Shown here piece by piece: positions 34,839 through 45,368 of a DNA stretch of 64,000 bases. A model generated the notes under the pieces. That model was not told where the DNA came from, did not search any database, and saw nothing but the letters and a program-made list of their open reading frames with translations. The position numbers and the translations under genes are program-made. The first letter of the stretch is position 1; each line of letters opens with the position of its first letter. This DNA is from Bretschneidera sinensis (Eukaryota > Streptophyta > Magnoliopsida > Brassicales > Akaniaceae), in contig CM043698.1 of NCBI GenBank assembly GCA_023935145.1, positions 68,189,501-68,253,500 on the forward strand. The letters are read 5' to 3'.

Positions 34839-35243
34839 ATGGCACCTAAGACCAAGAGACCTAGGGGGAAACCACAACAAGAGTATGATGAGACCAAATT
34901 TGTGAGTTTTGAAGCAAGTCAGAGATATATTAAAATGCTGCAAAGTAGAAAACCCTTTCCCGAGAGAGGATTCAACATCACTGAGAGGGGGAACCCGACC
35001 TTATTTAGAATGATTCTAGATAGAAATTGGGGTATATTTACAAGACCACCCTCTTCTTCCCTCACAAATTTGGTTAGAGAATTTTACGCCAATGCAGACA
35101 AGCATAGGAATGGTAAAATGAGAGTGAGAGGACAAACAGTCTCTTTTAGCAACACATCCATTAATAGCTTCTATGGATTACCTGACATTGAACACAGTGA
35201 GTATAGTGCATATGTGTCTATAATTAATTATGAAGAGATTTGC
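34839..35243 (+). pseudogene. G2 env-like ORF, N-terminal part
   Basis: Starts MAPKTKRPRGKPQQ at ATG 34839. The sequence has the features of the plant transposon protein domain found in the third ORF of Athila-like elements: FERGF-like start, LVREFYAN, VRGQTVSFSNTSINSFYGLP. It is open for 135 codons and then interrupted by element A at 35244. It resumes in the same frame at 42996. The protein's function is unknown; a link to retroviral envelope rests on position and the membrane segment in the second part. Confidence 0.8.
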
Positions 35244-35925
35244 TGTTGTGAGTTTTAAATTACTCGCAAGCGCACGAGTCGTTTGCAATATAGTGTTGTG
35301 CAAGTGCGAGGTCGAATCCACAGGGAATTGCGTTGTGAAAATATATTTTTAATCTAAACTAACTCTATCTTAACCTAGTTCCAAATTTCAGAATGACATT
35401 GCAAAATAAATTAAAACTAAACTAAGTTGATTTTAAAACTAATAAAAAAAAAACACTACGGTTTCCGAATCCACCCCACCAAGGTTAAGCATATATGTTC
35501 TAAAAGTATAGCCTATCAAAACATTCCATGAATCCAACTATAAGACAAAAAACAGAGAATATCCCAACTAAACCAAAAGCATCCAATGTATCCACTCTTA
35601 ACAAATCACAAAGGAAATCCAATTTAATCGAAAAGCATTCAATGTATCCATCAGATGAAACACAAGGAATATCCAACAGACAATTTAAACTCAATCAATT
35701 ATAAGATTAACTCAAATAATTGACAGAACATTTATACTAAAAATTGTCAGATTTGTACAAGCAAATCTGAACTACTACGCCAAACAACGGCGGGGCTTCA
35801 TCTTCAACCTTAGTTGAAGAGTCTAGCCACTCATAACTATGAAAGTATAATTCATAATAAAAGTGCTAAACATTAAACTACAACAACTAAATAAAAATAA
35901 ATAAATAAACAACTTTACATGGGAG

Positions 35926-36782
35926 TGTTGGAAATCACCTTGACAAGATGCCCAGGTGGTGATCTTCCAAACACTCAAGTCTTGAATGACTTGTAGAAAG
36001 AATTTCAGCAATCGAACACAAGAACAGAAAATCAAAGAAAGAAAGAAGACAAGTAATTTGTTGTCGAGGTTCGGCAATGTGCCTACGTCCCCGTGAGTTC
36101 TTCCGAACTCTCTGGACTATCTCAATGGTTCTTATAAAGTTACAGCAATCCCTTTCAAGAATCCAAGTTCTTGAAGAACCAAGAAGAGAACGAGAAAGTG
36201 ATAGACCTATTATAATGCTTTCTATCAATTCTCTACTAACCTCTCTTCTTTACAACCAGCCTCACTACAAGAGTCCCTCTTGTGTTTATGTCTCTCACAC
36301 AATTCTCTCTTGTGTTTACAATGATCTCACAATGTCACAACCTGTGTGGTTCTCTCACACACCTTTTCCACCAATTGAAATGAGGCTAGGAAACCCTTTT
36401 TATAGCCTCTTAATTCTTGGACAATCTTGTGAATCATTCTTGACCCTTTGATCATGTTCTTCCTTTAATCTCAGCCCTTCATCACTCTCCAAGTGATGCT
36501 GTGCATTTTGGTGTGGTGCTGTGTGCTGCGGCGTGACCTGATGCTGTAGCCTCCTGATGCTGTGCGCACACCTCCTGCCTGTGTGCAGAAAATTCCACAG
36601 CAGTGTGCCTGACATTCCCATGCTCAAAATTGAAGCACACATATGTGTGCAACCTTATAACTTGCTGAACTTTGATATCCCACAATTAGTTTGGACATTA
36701 ACCAACCTTTGAACCATGTTTGGACCTGTTCAAACCTTGACCATGTTTGAACCATGTTTAAACCTTAGACAAAAAACCAACA
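35926..36782 (-). mobile_element. Solo copia LTR (C2/C1 family)
   Basis: 857 bp, TGTTGGAAATCACC to AAAACCAACA on the plus strand, flanked by GGGAG (35921-35925 and 36783-36787). No copia internal sequence remains, so it is a solo LTR left by recombination between the two ends of a full element. The uninterrupted site is preserved in the A 5' LTR near 42397. Confidence 0.93.
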
Positions 36783-37136
36783 GGGAGAAATTCCACTCAC
36801 TGACGGGCGGTGCTTCCCCTCGTATTAGCAATGCCTTCGGGATCCACCAGAATGCTGGCGGACATCCACCGGTAAACACCAAAGTGGCTTAGGAATTGTA
36901 CACTGAATGATGAAGCCAGATGGTGTTTATATAGGGGAAGACCCGGAGCAATATGGGTTGCAGATTCGATGTGGGATACTGCCCGTGTGCGCTCGATCGC
37001 AGTGTGGTACGATCGATCGCATGTCTTATGCGCACGATCTCATGTGTGCTCGATCGCATGTCTGCTGCGATCGATCGCAGATGCACTGAACTTCAAATAT
37101 TTCGATGTGGGATGTTGACCATGCGCTCGTTCGTAG

Positions 37137-38477
37137 CCAAAAACTTGTTGTGTGATAATATACCTAAATATATAGGTGAATAATCGAACTTTGTTTTACT
37201 TGCAAGTGCACAAGGTCAATAGTGTAGCATAGTGTGCGAATGCAAGATCATCTCCACAGGGATTGGTAAAGTTCGATTTAGAATTATATTTGCAATGTAA
37301 AAAGATAGAAATAATAAACTGAAGGGTGATTCAATAATAATAAAGACATAGGGCTTTGATATCCACCACTAGTCATACATTCCCGATTTTGTATAAGGTA
37401 TCAGTGCTCTAGCCTTATTATGTGTACCTACTAGTTGCCAACCTAAGGGCATGGTATCTACTCCTTAAGCTATTGATTTCCCTAAGTAACGAGTTAGGCA
37501 TGGTATCTACTCTAACTCTTTTCTTCCTTAAGGGATTCAGTATGGTATCTGCTTGAGTTGTTCCTTAAGAAAACATAGGTACTGTGAAAATCGACAACCA
37601 CATGAGACCTAGGGCATGGTATCTACTCCCGGTTTCCCATGTTGATTAACCCGGGTATCCGGATAAGATGGTCCCTTGTTACTAATGTTAGACCCAGGAC
37701 TCGGTCATCCAAATTGATCTAACTAACCCATCCATACCACATGCATACGTTGGCCTTACACATACATATGAGGAATTTAAATAAGTATAGGCGTTAATCA
37801 AGTTAAGTAACATAATAAGCTATGCAAAGATTTAATCAATGAATAAAAATATGGGAATGCATAACTAGGGCTTCAATCGAGCCTTATAAGAGAGTTAGTT
37901 ACACATATTAACTGAAGTAAACATAATTAAACAAAACATAAGGGAGAAGAATAAACCCGAGAGAAGAGTCGTCAATTCTCTCCCAAGCTCTCCACTCCAA
38001 GTAAAAGAAAAGAGAAAAGTGTTTTCTATCTAAGGTGTCTTTTTATGTGTGAGTTACAAGTGTATTTATAGGTCTTTGAGAAGTCCTAATAGACCCATGA
38101 GTCCTAAACTTTCCTAAAACGAAAATCTTGTACTTTCCAAAATAAGATTCTGTAGTTTACTGTTCACGCCCGTACATGTGCGCTCGATCGCATGTGTCCT
38201 TGCGCTCGATCGCAGTGTGCGCTCGATCCTACAAGTGTGCGCACGATTGTATGTGCGCTCGATCGCATTGTATGTGCGCTCGATCGCACTTCGTCCAGAA
38301 AGTGCTCCAAGGCTTCTAGATTTCTTCCTTAAAGTGCCAAAACTGCTTCTTTTTCTCCAAGACCCTATAAAAACATGTAAAACACACAAATGGAGTAAAA
38401 GATACCAAATTAACGTAATAAAGGATCTAATAAGTGTAAATAAGGGGGCTTAAATATGTATATTTAAGCGTCTATCA
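37137..38477 (-). mobile_element. B-type LTR with 9 bp of internal sequence
   Basis: The LTR proper is 37146-38477, TGTTGTGTGATAAT to GCGTCTATCA on the plus strand. It is the B1/B2 family (compare TGATAAGTGCTTAAATAGTC at 61420, read inverted). To its left, CCAAAAACT (37137-37145) is the start of the internal region that follows the LTR in B1 and A (AGTTTTTGG). No direct repeat flanks it. It holds a TATA box (38063-38070) and six 14 bp palindrome units (38179-38288). Confidence 0.82.
38063..38288 (-). promoter_or_regulatory. Promoter block of the B-type LTR
   Basis: TATAAATA on the minus strand at 38063-38070. Units on the pattern TGCGCTCGATCGCA start at 38179, 38201, 38218, 38238, 38254 and 38275; four are exact. 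The palindromic form would be TGCGATCGATCGCA. Confidence 0.6.
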
Positions 38478-38481
38478 CAGG

Positions 38482-38548
38482 TGCGCTCGAGCGCAGGTGC
38501 GCTCGAGCGCAGGTGCGCTCGATCGCATATCTCGTGCGATCGATCGCA
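38482..38548. repeat. Palindrome units in A 3' LTR, 16 bp period
   Basis: TGCGCTCGAGCGCA at 38482 and 38498, TGCGCTCGATCGCA at 38514 and TGCGATCGATCGCA at 38535. Three are self-complementary over all 14 bases. The first three are spaced exactly 16 bp apart. The A 5' LTR has different units at the matching place (20 bp period), so the array evolves quickly. Confidence 0.8.
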
Positions 38549-38713
38549 ATGTCTCCAGAAGCTTCACATCTCCTGAAATGCTTTATTTTCTCCACAAACC
38601 TGTAAAAATACACAAAACACAAGAAAGACGTAAAATAAAGTGAAATACTACTAACTAAGAGCATAACAAATATAAATTAAGGGTCTAAAATATGCAATAT
38701 TTAAGACTCATCA

Positions 38714-39992
38714 AATACCCCCAAACTTATATTTTGCTAGTCCCTTAGCAAAACAAAATAAAAGACTCAATGAAAAACAAAGAACATAAAGATAAAGTCA
38801 TCACTCATGGTATCCAAAAATTTAAGGAGCACACATCACCATGATATTCATTCATAAGCAAGCTTAAAAAGGTAAACCCATCTTCGCAATGAATAGAAAT
38901 GTTAAAATCTAATTACTTACAAAAGGCAGGATAAGGCATCACAAGCTTGAATCAGTGTAAGGTGAATTAGCATATAAAAATGAAGCTTCCAAGTAACTCT
39001 AATGTGTAAGGTCTCCATGTCTTAAGATTCACCGAATTTCCCATCAAAAATGAACGAAAAGGCATAGTTTTTATTTTATTCTTTATTCTTTTTATTTTTT
39101 TAACAATAATAAGGCACGACTATGTTTAGTTCCCTTAAGCTTTCTAATTGACCCATGTAGCGAGTGTTGAGTCAATGACTCCGAAACCAGATGGTTTTAG
39201 GGCATTAGGTGTACAGATACCCCTAAGGACTTACTAACTCGAGTCAAAAAGGCTACGAAAATAAATCGGTCTTAATACTACCAAGCAAAATTCCACCTTT
39301 TGACATGAACACTCACTGCTTACTGAGGCAAGAGGTCCAGTTACTCAGCAGAAAGTTGTAGTAATTAATTTTTTTTTCTTCTTTTTTTTTAATATTTTCC
39401 TATGCTCAAGAGTTCATCCAACAAGTCATCCAGTTTCAGTTAAGATAAGGAAAAATACACATTAAAATCATATGTCATACCTCACATAATTTGTGCTAAT
39501 GTGCTCGTGTTAGATTATGTCAAACATGTGAATTCTCAAATTCCTAAGGTAAGTAACTAAATTTTAAAATTTATCACCAGATCATGTGTTCAAAATGTTA
39601 AGCTCACCAATGACATCACATCATAGAAAATGTTTAGATCAACCAAAATTTCACGATAACATGAGCATGCATTTATCTCTATGACGAAAAGACAACAAAT
39701 TAGGACAAAGTGTGTGATGTGTCTCCCATACCCCCAAACTTAAATTACACATTGACCCCAATGTGTGACTAATATGGAAAGAGCTACCCTGAGATATGGA
39801 GAACTATCTGGACTGGTATGGCTCATAGCATACTCCCAAACTTGAACTGAAGTACGCTTTGTCCCTGAAAAATAAAAACTGGAAACAAACATTAATCATA
39901 AAAATGCGAAATAATAAATAAACAAAAGAAAAGATAAGCTGTGGGGTGCCTCCCATGAGCGCTAAGTTTAACGTCTTCAACCAGACCCAACA
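38714..39992 (-). other. A 3' noncoding region
   Basis: No coding sequence. Adjacent to the LTR is the purine tract (AAGTTTGGGGGTATT on the minus strand). A second one lies at 39728-39741, beside the inverted repeat CACATTG-ACCC-CAATGTG (39748-39765). Other Athila-type elements in the window have the same pair of features. Confidence 0.7.
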
Positions 39993-41612
39993 TTAGTAAA
40001 CATGCCCAACTAAGTGCTCCACCATCTGATCAATAAATGGAAATGAAAAATGATCAGGTCTAGTGGCAGCATTCAACTTACAGTAGTCTATACTCACTCT
40101 CCCTCCTGATTGAACACGAGTTGGCACCAACTCGTCATCCTCATTCTTCATTACCGTTAATTCAGCATGTTTGGGCACGACTTGAATTAGGCTCACCCAC
40201 TTACTATCAGAGATAGGATAAATGATCCCTGCCTCTAACAGCTTAATATCTTCTGCCCTCACAACCTCTTGCATAGCAGGGTTGAGCCTTCTTTGTGGTT
40301 CCCTCGATGGCTTGGCATTCTCCTCCAACTGTATCGTATGTATTACCAACGAGGGGTTGATTCCCTTTACATCCTCAATAGTCCAGCCTATAGCTTCCTT
40401 ATGCTCTCTTAAGACGTCCAATAATTTCTCCTCTGGACCATCACCCAAATCTAAAGCTATAATTATAGGCAAAGAATCTGCTGGACCTAGGAACTTATAC
40501 TTAAGATTGTCCGGTAAAGGCTTAAGTTCCTTCTTGGGGGGTTCAGGTGTTGTGGTTTCCTCCGTCTCACTGATCTTTAGAGGAGCAGACTCCAAAGTAG
40601 CATTTGCTTGCTCAAACAACTTATCTAAGCCCAAATCCTCTTCAAATTGAGCAAAGCATGCCTCCAGGGGGTCCTCAATACGTGATTCATCCATAGTCTC
40701 CTCCGTCTCACTGCTCTTCTGAGTATCAGACTCCAAAATGGCATTCACTTCCTCTAGTAACTTATCTAAGCCCAAGTCCTCTCCAAAGTAAGCAAAGCAT
40801 GCCTCCAGGGGATCCTCAAACTCCTCTCCTTTCTTGGGTGCTTGTAATCTCTCAGGGTAAGGCACTTTAGGTAAAAACGACCTAGGGAGATCCTTAATGA
40901 TAGGTGTGGCTGTAGATGGCTTAGCATCTCTCTTTTCTTTGTTGCCACTTTCTTGCCCTTGTATAAGAGTTGATAAATTTCTCACCGCAAACTGTTCCTT
41001 CGGGTTAGGATCAGGTTGACTGGGGAACTTTCTTTCCTCTCCTTCACCCACGTAACTTGTGATTTGATCAATTTGACTCTCTAGCTCGGCAATCGCTTGG
41101 GTGTTTTCTATGGTTGCACTCATCACTTCACTCATAGATTGGCTAGTCGTTTTCATGAAATCATTGAGAGCGTCCTCCAATGACTGTGAAACCGATGCTG
41201 GCGCTTGAATGGGAGCTTGGTAAGCGGGTGATGGTGCTGGATAGGCATAACTTGGTATTGGTGGAGGAAATTCGGGAGGGTATTGATTATAAGGGGCTCC
41301 TCCCTGATTCATCAGTTGGTTTTGCTCCCATGAAAAATTAGAGTGGTTCCACCACCCTGGATTGTATGTTTCGGAGTAAGATCCATTTGATTCCCAACAA
41401 CAGTCATTGAAAGCATTCATTTGTTCCATGGGGTACTTGGCACAAGCCGGCATTGATGGACAATTCTGTGCTAGATGTATAGGACTAGCACAGATGGAAC
41501 AGCTATCAACATTGAATGTGTTGGCAGCATTGAGGGACAGGCCGGTCATTTTCATGTACTCCTTAATGGTGTCCTCTAAAGACTGTGAAACCAGCGCTGG
41601 ATTCATCCACAT
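39993..41612 (-). CDS. A ORF: Gag C-terminal region fused to start of RT
   Basis: 539 codons open, the second longest frame in the window. From the N-terminus: a zinc knuckle CSICASPIHLAQNC (about residues 37-50), TYNPGWWNHSNFSW, a Pro/Tyr-rich part, a SQSLEDALNDFMK coiled coil, an acidic part in which a unit of about 47 residues starting EDPLEACFA occurs twice in tandem, LPDNLKYKFLGPADS, and the first RT blocks (RRLNPAMQEVV, DYCKLNAATRPDHFSFPFIDQ). It ends just after these, before the RT palm. Capsid and protease domains are absent; the ATG is only 107 bp from the LTR. It may be translated, but no enzyme activity is possible. Confidence 0.75.
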   Translation of the reverse strand: MWMNPALVSQSLEDTIKEYMKMTGLSLNAANTFNVDSCSICASPIHLAQNCPSMPACAKYPMEQMNAFNDCCWESNGSYSETYNPGWWNHSNFSWEQNQLMNQGGAPYNQYPPEFPPPIPSYAYPAPSPAYQAPIQAPASVSQSLEDALNDFMKTTSQSMSEVMSATIENTQAIAELESQIDQITSYVGEGEERKFPSQPDPNPKEQFAVRNLSTLIQGQESGNKEKRDAKPSTATPIIKDLPRSFLPKVPYPERLQAPKKGEEFEDPLEACFAYFGEDLGLDKLLEEVNAILESDTQKSSETEETMDESRIEDPLEACFAQFEEDLGLDKLFEQANATLESAPLKISETEETTTPEPPKKELKPLPDNLKYKFLGPADSLPIIIALDLGDGPEEKLLDVLREHKEAIGWTIEDVKGINPSLVIHTIQLEENAKPSREPQRRLNPAMQEVVRAEDIKLLEAGIIYPISDSKWVSLIQVVPKHAELTVMKNEDDELVPTRVQSGGRVSIDYCKLNAATRPDHFSFPFIDQMVEHLVGHVY

Positions 41613-41694
41613 AATTTTTTTTTTTTCAAATTGCTAACTAACTAGTAGAAAAATAAAATTAATTCAAACCAAAAATTTTCACAAACCAAACAAC

Positions 41695-41712
41695 TCCCCG
41701 GCAACGGCGCCA
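41695..41712 (-). other. A primer binding site
   Basis: TGGCGCCGTTGCCGGGGA on the minus strand, six bases inside the LTR. tRNA-Asp type. Confidence 0.92.
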
Positions 41713-41718
41713 AAAACT

Positions 41719-42990
41719 TGTTGTGAGTTTTAAATTACTCGCAAGCGCACGAGTCGTTTGCAATATAGCGTTGTGCAAGTGCGAGGTCGAATCCACAGGG
41801 AATTGCATTGTGAAAATATATTTTTAATCTAAACTAACTCTATCTTAACCTAGTTCCAAATTTCAGAATGACATTGCAAAATAAATTAAAACTAAACTAA
41901 GTTGATTTTAAAACTAATAATAAAAAAACACTAAGGTTTCCGAATCCACCCCACCAAAGTTAAGCATATATGTTCTAAAAGTATAGCCTATCAAAACATT
42001 CCATGAATCCAACTATAAGACAAAAAACAGAGAATATCCCAACTAAACCAAAAGCATCCAATGTATCCGCTCTTAACAAATCACAAAGGAAATCCAATTT
42101 AATCGAAAAGCATTCAATGTATCCATCAGAAGAAACACAAGGAATATCCAACAGACAATTTAAACTCAATCAATTATAAGATTAACTCAAATAATTGACA
42201 GAACATCTATACTAAAAATTGTCAGATTTGTACAAGCAAATCTGAACTACTACGCCAAACAACGACGGGGCTTCATCTTCAACCTTAGCTGAAGAGTCTA
42301 GCCACTCATAACTATGAAACTATAATTCATAATAAAAGTGCTAAACATTAAACTACAACAACTAAATAAAAATAAATAAATAAACAACTTTACATGGGAA
42401 AAATTTCACTCGCTGACGGGCGGCGCTTCCCCTCGTGGTAGCAATGCCTTCAGGATCCACCAGAATGCTGGCGGACGTCCACCGGTAAACATCAAAGTGG
42501 CTTAGGAATTGTACACTGAATGATGAAGCCAAATGGTGTTTATATAGGGGAAGACCCAGAGCAATATAGGTTGCAGATTCGATGTGGGATACTGCCCATG
42601 TGCGCTCGATCGCAGTGTGGTGCGATCGATCGTAGGTACGATCGATCGCATGTCTTGTGCGCACGATCTCATGTGTGCTCGATCGCATGCCTGCTGCAAT
42701 CGATCGCAGATGCACTGAACTTCAAATATTTTGATGTGGGATGTTGACCATGCGCTCGTTCGTAGGCAGGTGCGCTCGTTCGTAGGCAGGTGCGCTCGAT
42801 CACATATCTCGTGCGATCGATCGTAATGTCTCCAGAAGCTTCACATCTCTTGAAATGCTTCATTTTCTCCACAAACCTGTAAAAATACACAAAACACAAG
42901 AAAGACGTAAAATAAAGTGAAATACTACTAACTAAGAGCATAACAAATATAAGTTAAGGGTCTAAAATATGCAATATTTAAGACTCATCA
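41719..42990 (-). repeat. A 5' LTR
   Basis: 1272 bp without insertions. Starts TGTTGTGAG and ends GACTCATCA on the plus strand, followed by the duplicated TTTGC. TATATAAA on the minus strand at 42539-42546. It preserves the pre-insertion state of both sites that are occupied in the 3' LTR. Confidence 0.93.
42539..42825 (-). promoter_or_regulatory. A LTR promoter: ten palindrome units and TATA box
   Basis: Ten 14 bp units on the pattern TGCGATCGATCGCA start at 42601, 42621, 42637, 42658, 42673, 42694, 42751, 42771, 42791 and 42812. The TATA box is about 55 bp downstream on the minus strand. 42751-42790 is a direct repeat with a 20 bp period. Confidence 0.62.
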
Positions 42991-42995
42991 TTTGC

Positions 42996-43823
42996 ACTAC
43001 CCTTTGTATTTCGAGCACTACATAGAAAATGACGGGTGATATCCCTGTCACTTTGCCCGGTACTTCTCTAACTGCCAATGCTAGGGCTTGGCAATATTTT
43101 ATATGTCAGCGGATGATGCCTGCTTTACACTATAGTGCCTTAACTGTTGAGCGAGCTGTGTTAATTTATACAATTTTGATGGGCATGACTATCGATGTGG
43201 GCCAAGTCATATTTAATTTTATCACACACACTGTTTGACAAAAGCTTGGATTATATTTTCCTTCTTTAATTATCCAATTGTGCATCTAAGCCGGAGTCCA
43301 ATACAATCCTGATAAGGAGGCCCAGCAACCCAAAAAACCCATCAATGATAGCCTGCTAGCTCAGATTAAAGCCTCAAGTCCGCCAATTTCGGGAGAGGGG
43401 GCAGTAATTGTTGGCCACTCTCCCCCCTCTAGGCATTTCATGGTTGCTAAGCGCCTTGAGCATTTAGAGAGTTGTTTTGATGAGCATCAGAAACTGTTTC
43501 TTGATAGGATAAATCATCAAGATCGAATCTTGGCTCGGCAAGCCGATTATCAAGCGGGAGTCTACTCTTCCTTTGGTCAGATGTACCAACACCTTGCCTC
43601 CGCTACTGGTTGTAATATGGATCACTTTCCTACTATGCGACCCTATCCAGGTTCATCTTTTGATCCATCTCCCGAGAAAGGTGAAGAGAATGAAGGGAAT
43701 GAAGAAGATGATGAGGACTTAGAGGATTACTTTTGGGTTCTGTCTCTTATTTTCCCTTTCATTATTTTATTTTTCGTTATTTTCTTTTTCATTTTAGTTA
43801 TTTTTCTCCATTTTACGTGCTAA
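42996..43823 (+). pseudogene. G2 env-like ORF, C-terminal part with membrane segment
   Basis: Continues the frame of 34839-35243. It shows TLPGTSLTANARAWQYF, ALTVERAVLIYTILMGMTI and LYFPSLIIQLC, typical of the plant transposon protein domain. Then comes a Lys/Pro linker, a heptad-like helix (MVAKRLEHLESCFDEHQ, 43440), an acidic stretch, and a C-terminal run of about 27 hydrophobic residues (VLSLIFPFIILFFVIFFF...) before TAA. That run could cross a membrane. Stops in frame: TAG 43023, TGA 43236, TAA 43287. Confidence 0.8.
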
Positions 43824-43826
43824 CCT

Positions 43827-45368
43827 AACATATGGTGGGAATCTTAAGGGTACACCATAGTTTCTTTCTTTTTGTTGTCTTGTTCTATGTTGTAGATCGG
43901 AATTTCAGCAAGAAGAATGGCATGCAATTCACCTGGTGGTGCACATTCTTCAACACCTGAGCACTCGTGCTTACAAAGAGAGTTTCCTTTACTTTCTCTT
44001 TATCATTATTACAATGCAATTTTTAAGTTGGGGGTGGAGAAAATGTATTTCTTTTTCATTAAAATTGCTTGGTGTTACCTTCCCTTACCTTTTGTTTTAA
44101 GCATGCTTTGTGTTTGCCTTGGATGTAATTCACATGTCAATGATATAAGGTTAATTGAGATAACATACAACATTTAGAAGAAGTTAAATTTTGTTTTGGT
44201 TTGAGAATACTTTAAGTGTTAATCTTGATTTGGTTAGAGACTCTAGTTTGTGGTAAGATTGTATGATTAGTCTTAAACATTTAGAGAAGTTTTATGTGTG
44301 ATTATTTTGTGAATATTTTTGCAGTCTTGGCAAGCTCTAGAACTTATTTAATAATCATTTGAGGTGAATTCTTAGAATGCACATTACTTAGGATATGATA
44401 TAGGCCATTTTTGGATCGTTTGAGCCTTTTGAACTCACCCTTGCTATATTCATCATTAGTCACCTGTTTGAGCCGTTTTCTTGAAAAAGAATTTGAGCCT
44501 TGTTTCTTTCAATAGCCCATTTACCCACCTTCTAAAATATTTTATCCTTACCTTTCTTTTAAAAGAACTTAGTTATACACATTTATTGAGAAGCACTTAA
44601 AAGGAGTAAGGATGGAAATATGAAAACCATAACCCAAGTACACTAAAGGAGATAAGTTGGGGGTTGTGGAAAAGAAAAAAAAATGAAGAAAGAGGTGAAT
44701 GGTCTTATGCCAAAATACAAAAGAAAAGAAAAGAGAAGTAAATTATGGCAAAGAAGGAAGAAAAGAAAAGAAAAGTGGTGATTTGAGAAAAATGCTCGAA
44801 AAATGGTTGAAAAAGTTGGGTGTCGAAGAAAGGTTATCTAGTGCTTAAAAGTGGTTGTGTTTAAAACTAATAGATTGAGTTCTTTTACTTGTGAATCCTT
44901 CCTATTCTTTCTTAACCTTTACCTTAGCCTAATGTTACAAGCTTATTAAAGACCTATTGATCTAATGTAATGTGATTTTTCTACAATAGTGGAGAGTGGT
45001 TTGAAATGTAAGCCTATGGAGCTTGTTTTTGTGATTGATGTCACGAAATTTATCATGTTTTAGAGGCCAAGACTTATATTCACGAATCTTATGCATAAAA
45101 TCATCCGGATGTTCGGATTAATGGATTGTGGTAAGATGGATGTTAAGATTCAATAACGATTTTAAGACTGATGTTTGGATTACTTTCGAACTTGGATGAA
45201 TTTAAATGATTCTATGTGCTGTGTGTTATGTGAAATTTTTGAGACAAAATGTGAATTACTCTTGGTTAACACTAATATTGCTTTACTTTACTTCGATTCC
45301 CACCATAGAATTCATCTCTTGTTTTCGCTTGAATTGCTAGGGACTAGCAATAAGCTAGTTAGGGGTTG
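43827..45368 (+). other. G2 3' noncoding region with three G-tracts
   Basis: Purine tracts at 44023-44036, 44653-44664 and next to the LTR at 45356-45368 (the last reads TAGTTAGGGGTTG, one base changed). Nothing coding seen. Confidence 0.72.

Larger units (their letters stand above)
35244..38713 (-). repeat. A 3' LTR, carrying two nested LTRs
   Basis: Own segments are 35244-35925, 36788-37136 and 38478-38713, together about 1.27 kb, equal to the 5' LTR. Starts TGTTGTGAGTTTTAAATTAC (plus strand) and ends AAGACTCATCA. The 35244-35925 segment is almost identical to 41719-42400. Confidence 0.9.
35244..42990 (-). mobile_element. Athila-related non-autonomous element A
   Basis: 7747 bp including two later insertions in its 3' LTR. 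TTTGC flanks it (35239-35243 and 42991-42995). The 5' LTR is 41719-42990, PBS 41695-41712, one ORF 39993-41612, 3' noncoding 38714-39992 and 3' LTR 35244-38713. It lacks capsid, protease active site, most of RT, RNase H and integrase, so it must have used another element's enzymes. Inserted in the env-like ORF of G2 in the opposite orientation. Confidence 0.93.

Noticed and set aside
38178..38453. Open frames across the palindrome arrays (Arg/Ser/Ile-rich proteins such as 38178-38453 and 36889-37089)
   Set aside because: They are translations of the repeated 14 bp motif, appear on both strands, and have no family features. They lie in LTR promoter regions.
42601..42825. Array resembling a CRISPR locus (short palindromic repeats with spacers)
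   Set aside because: Spacers are 2-43 bp and irregular, repeats vary, no cas genes, and the context is a plant LTR.
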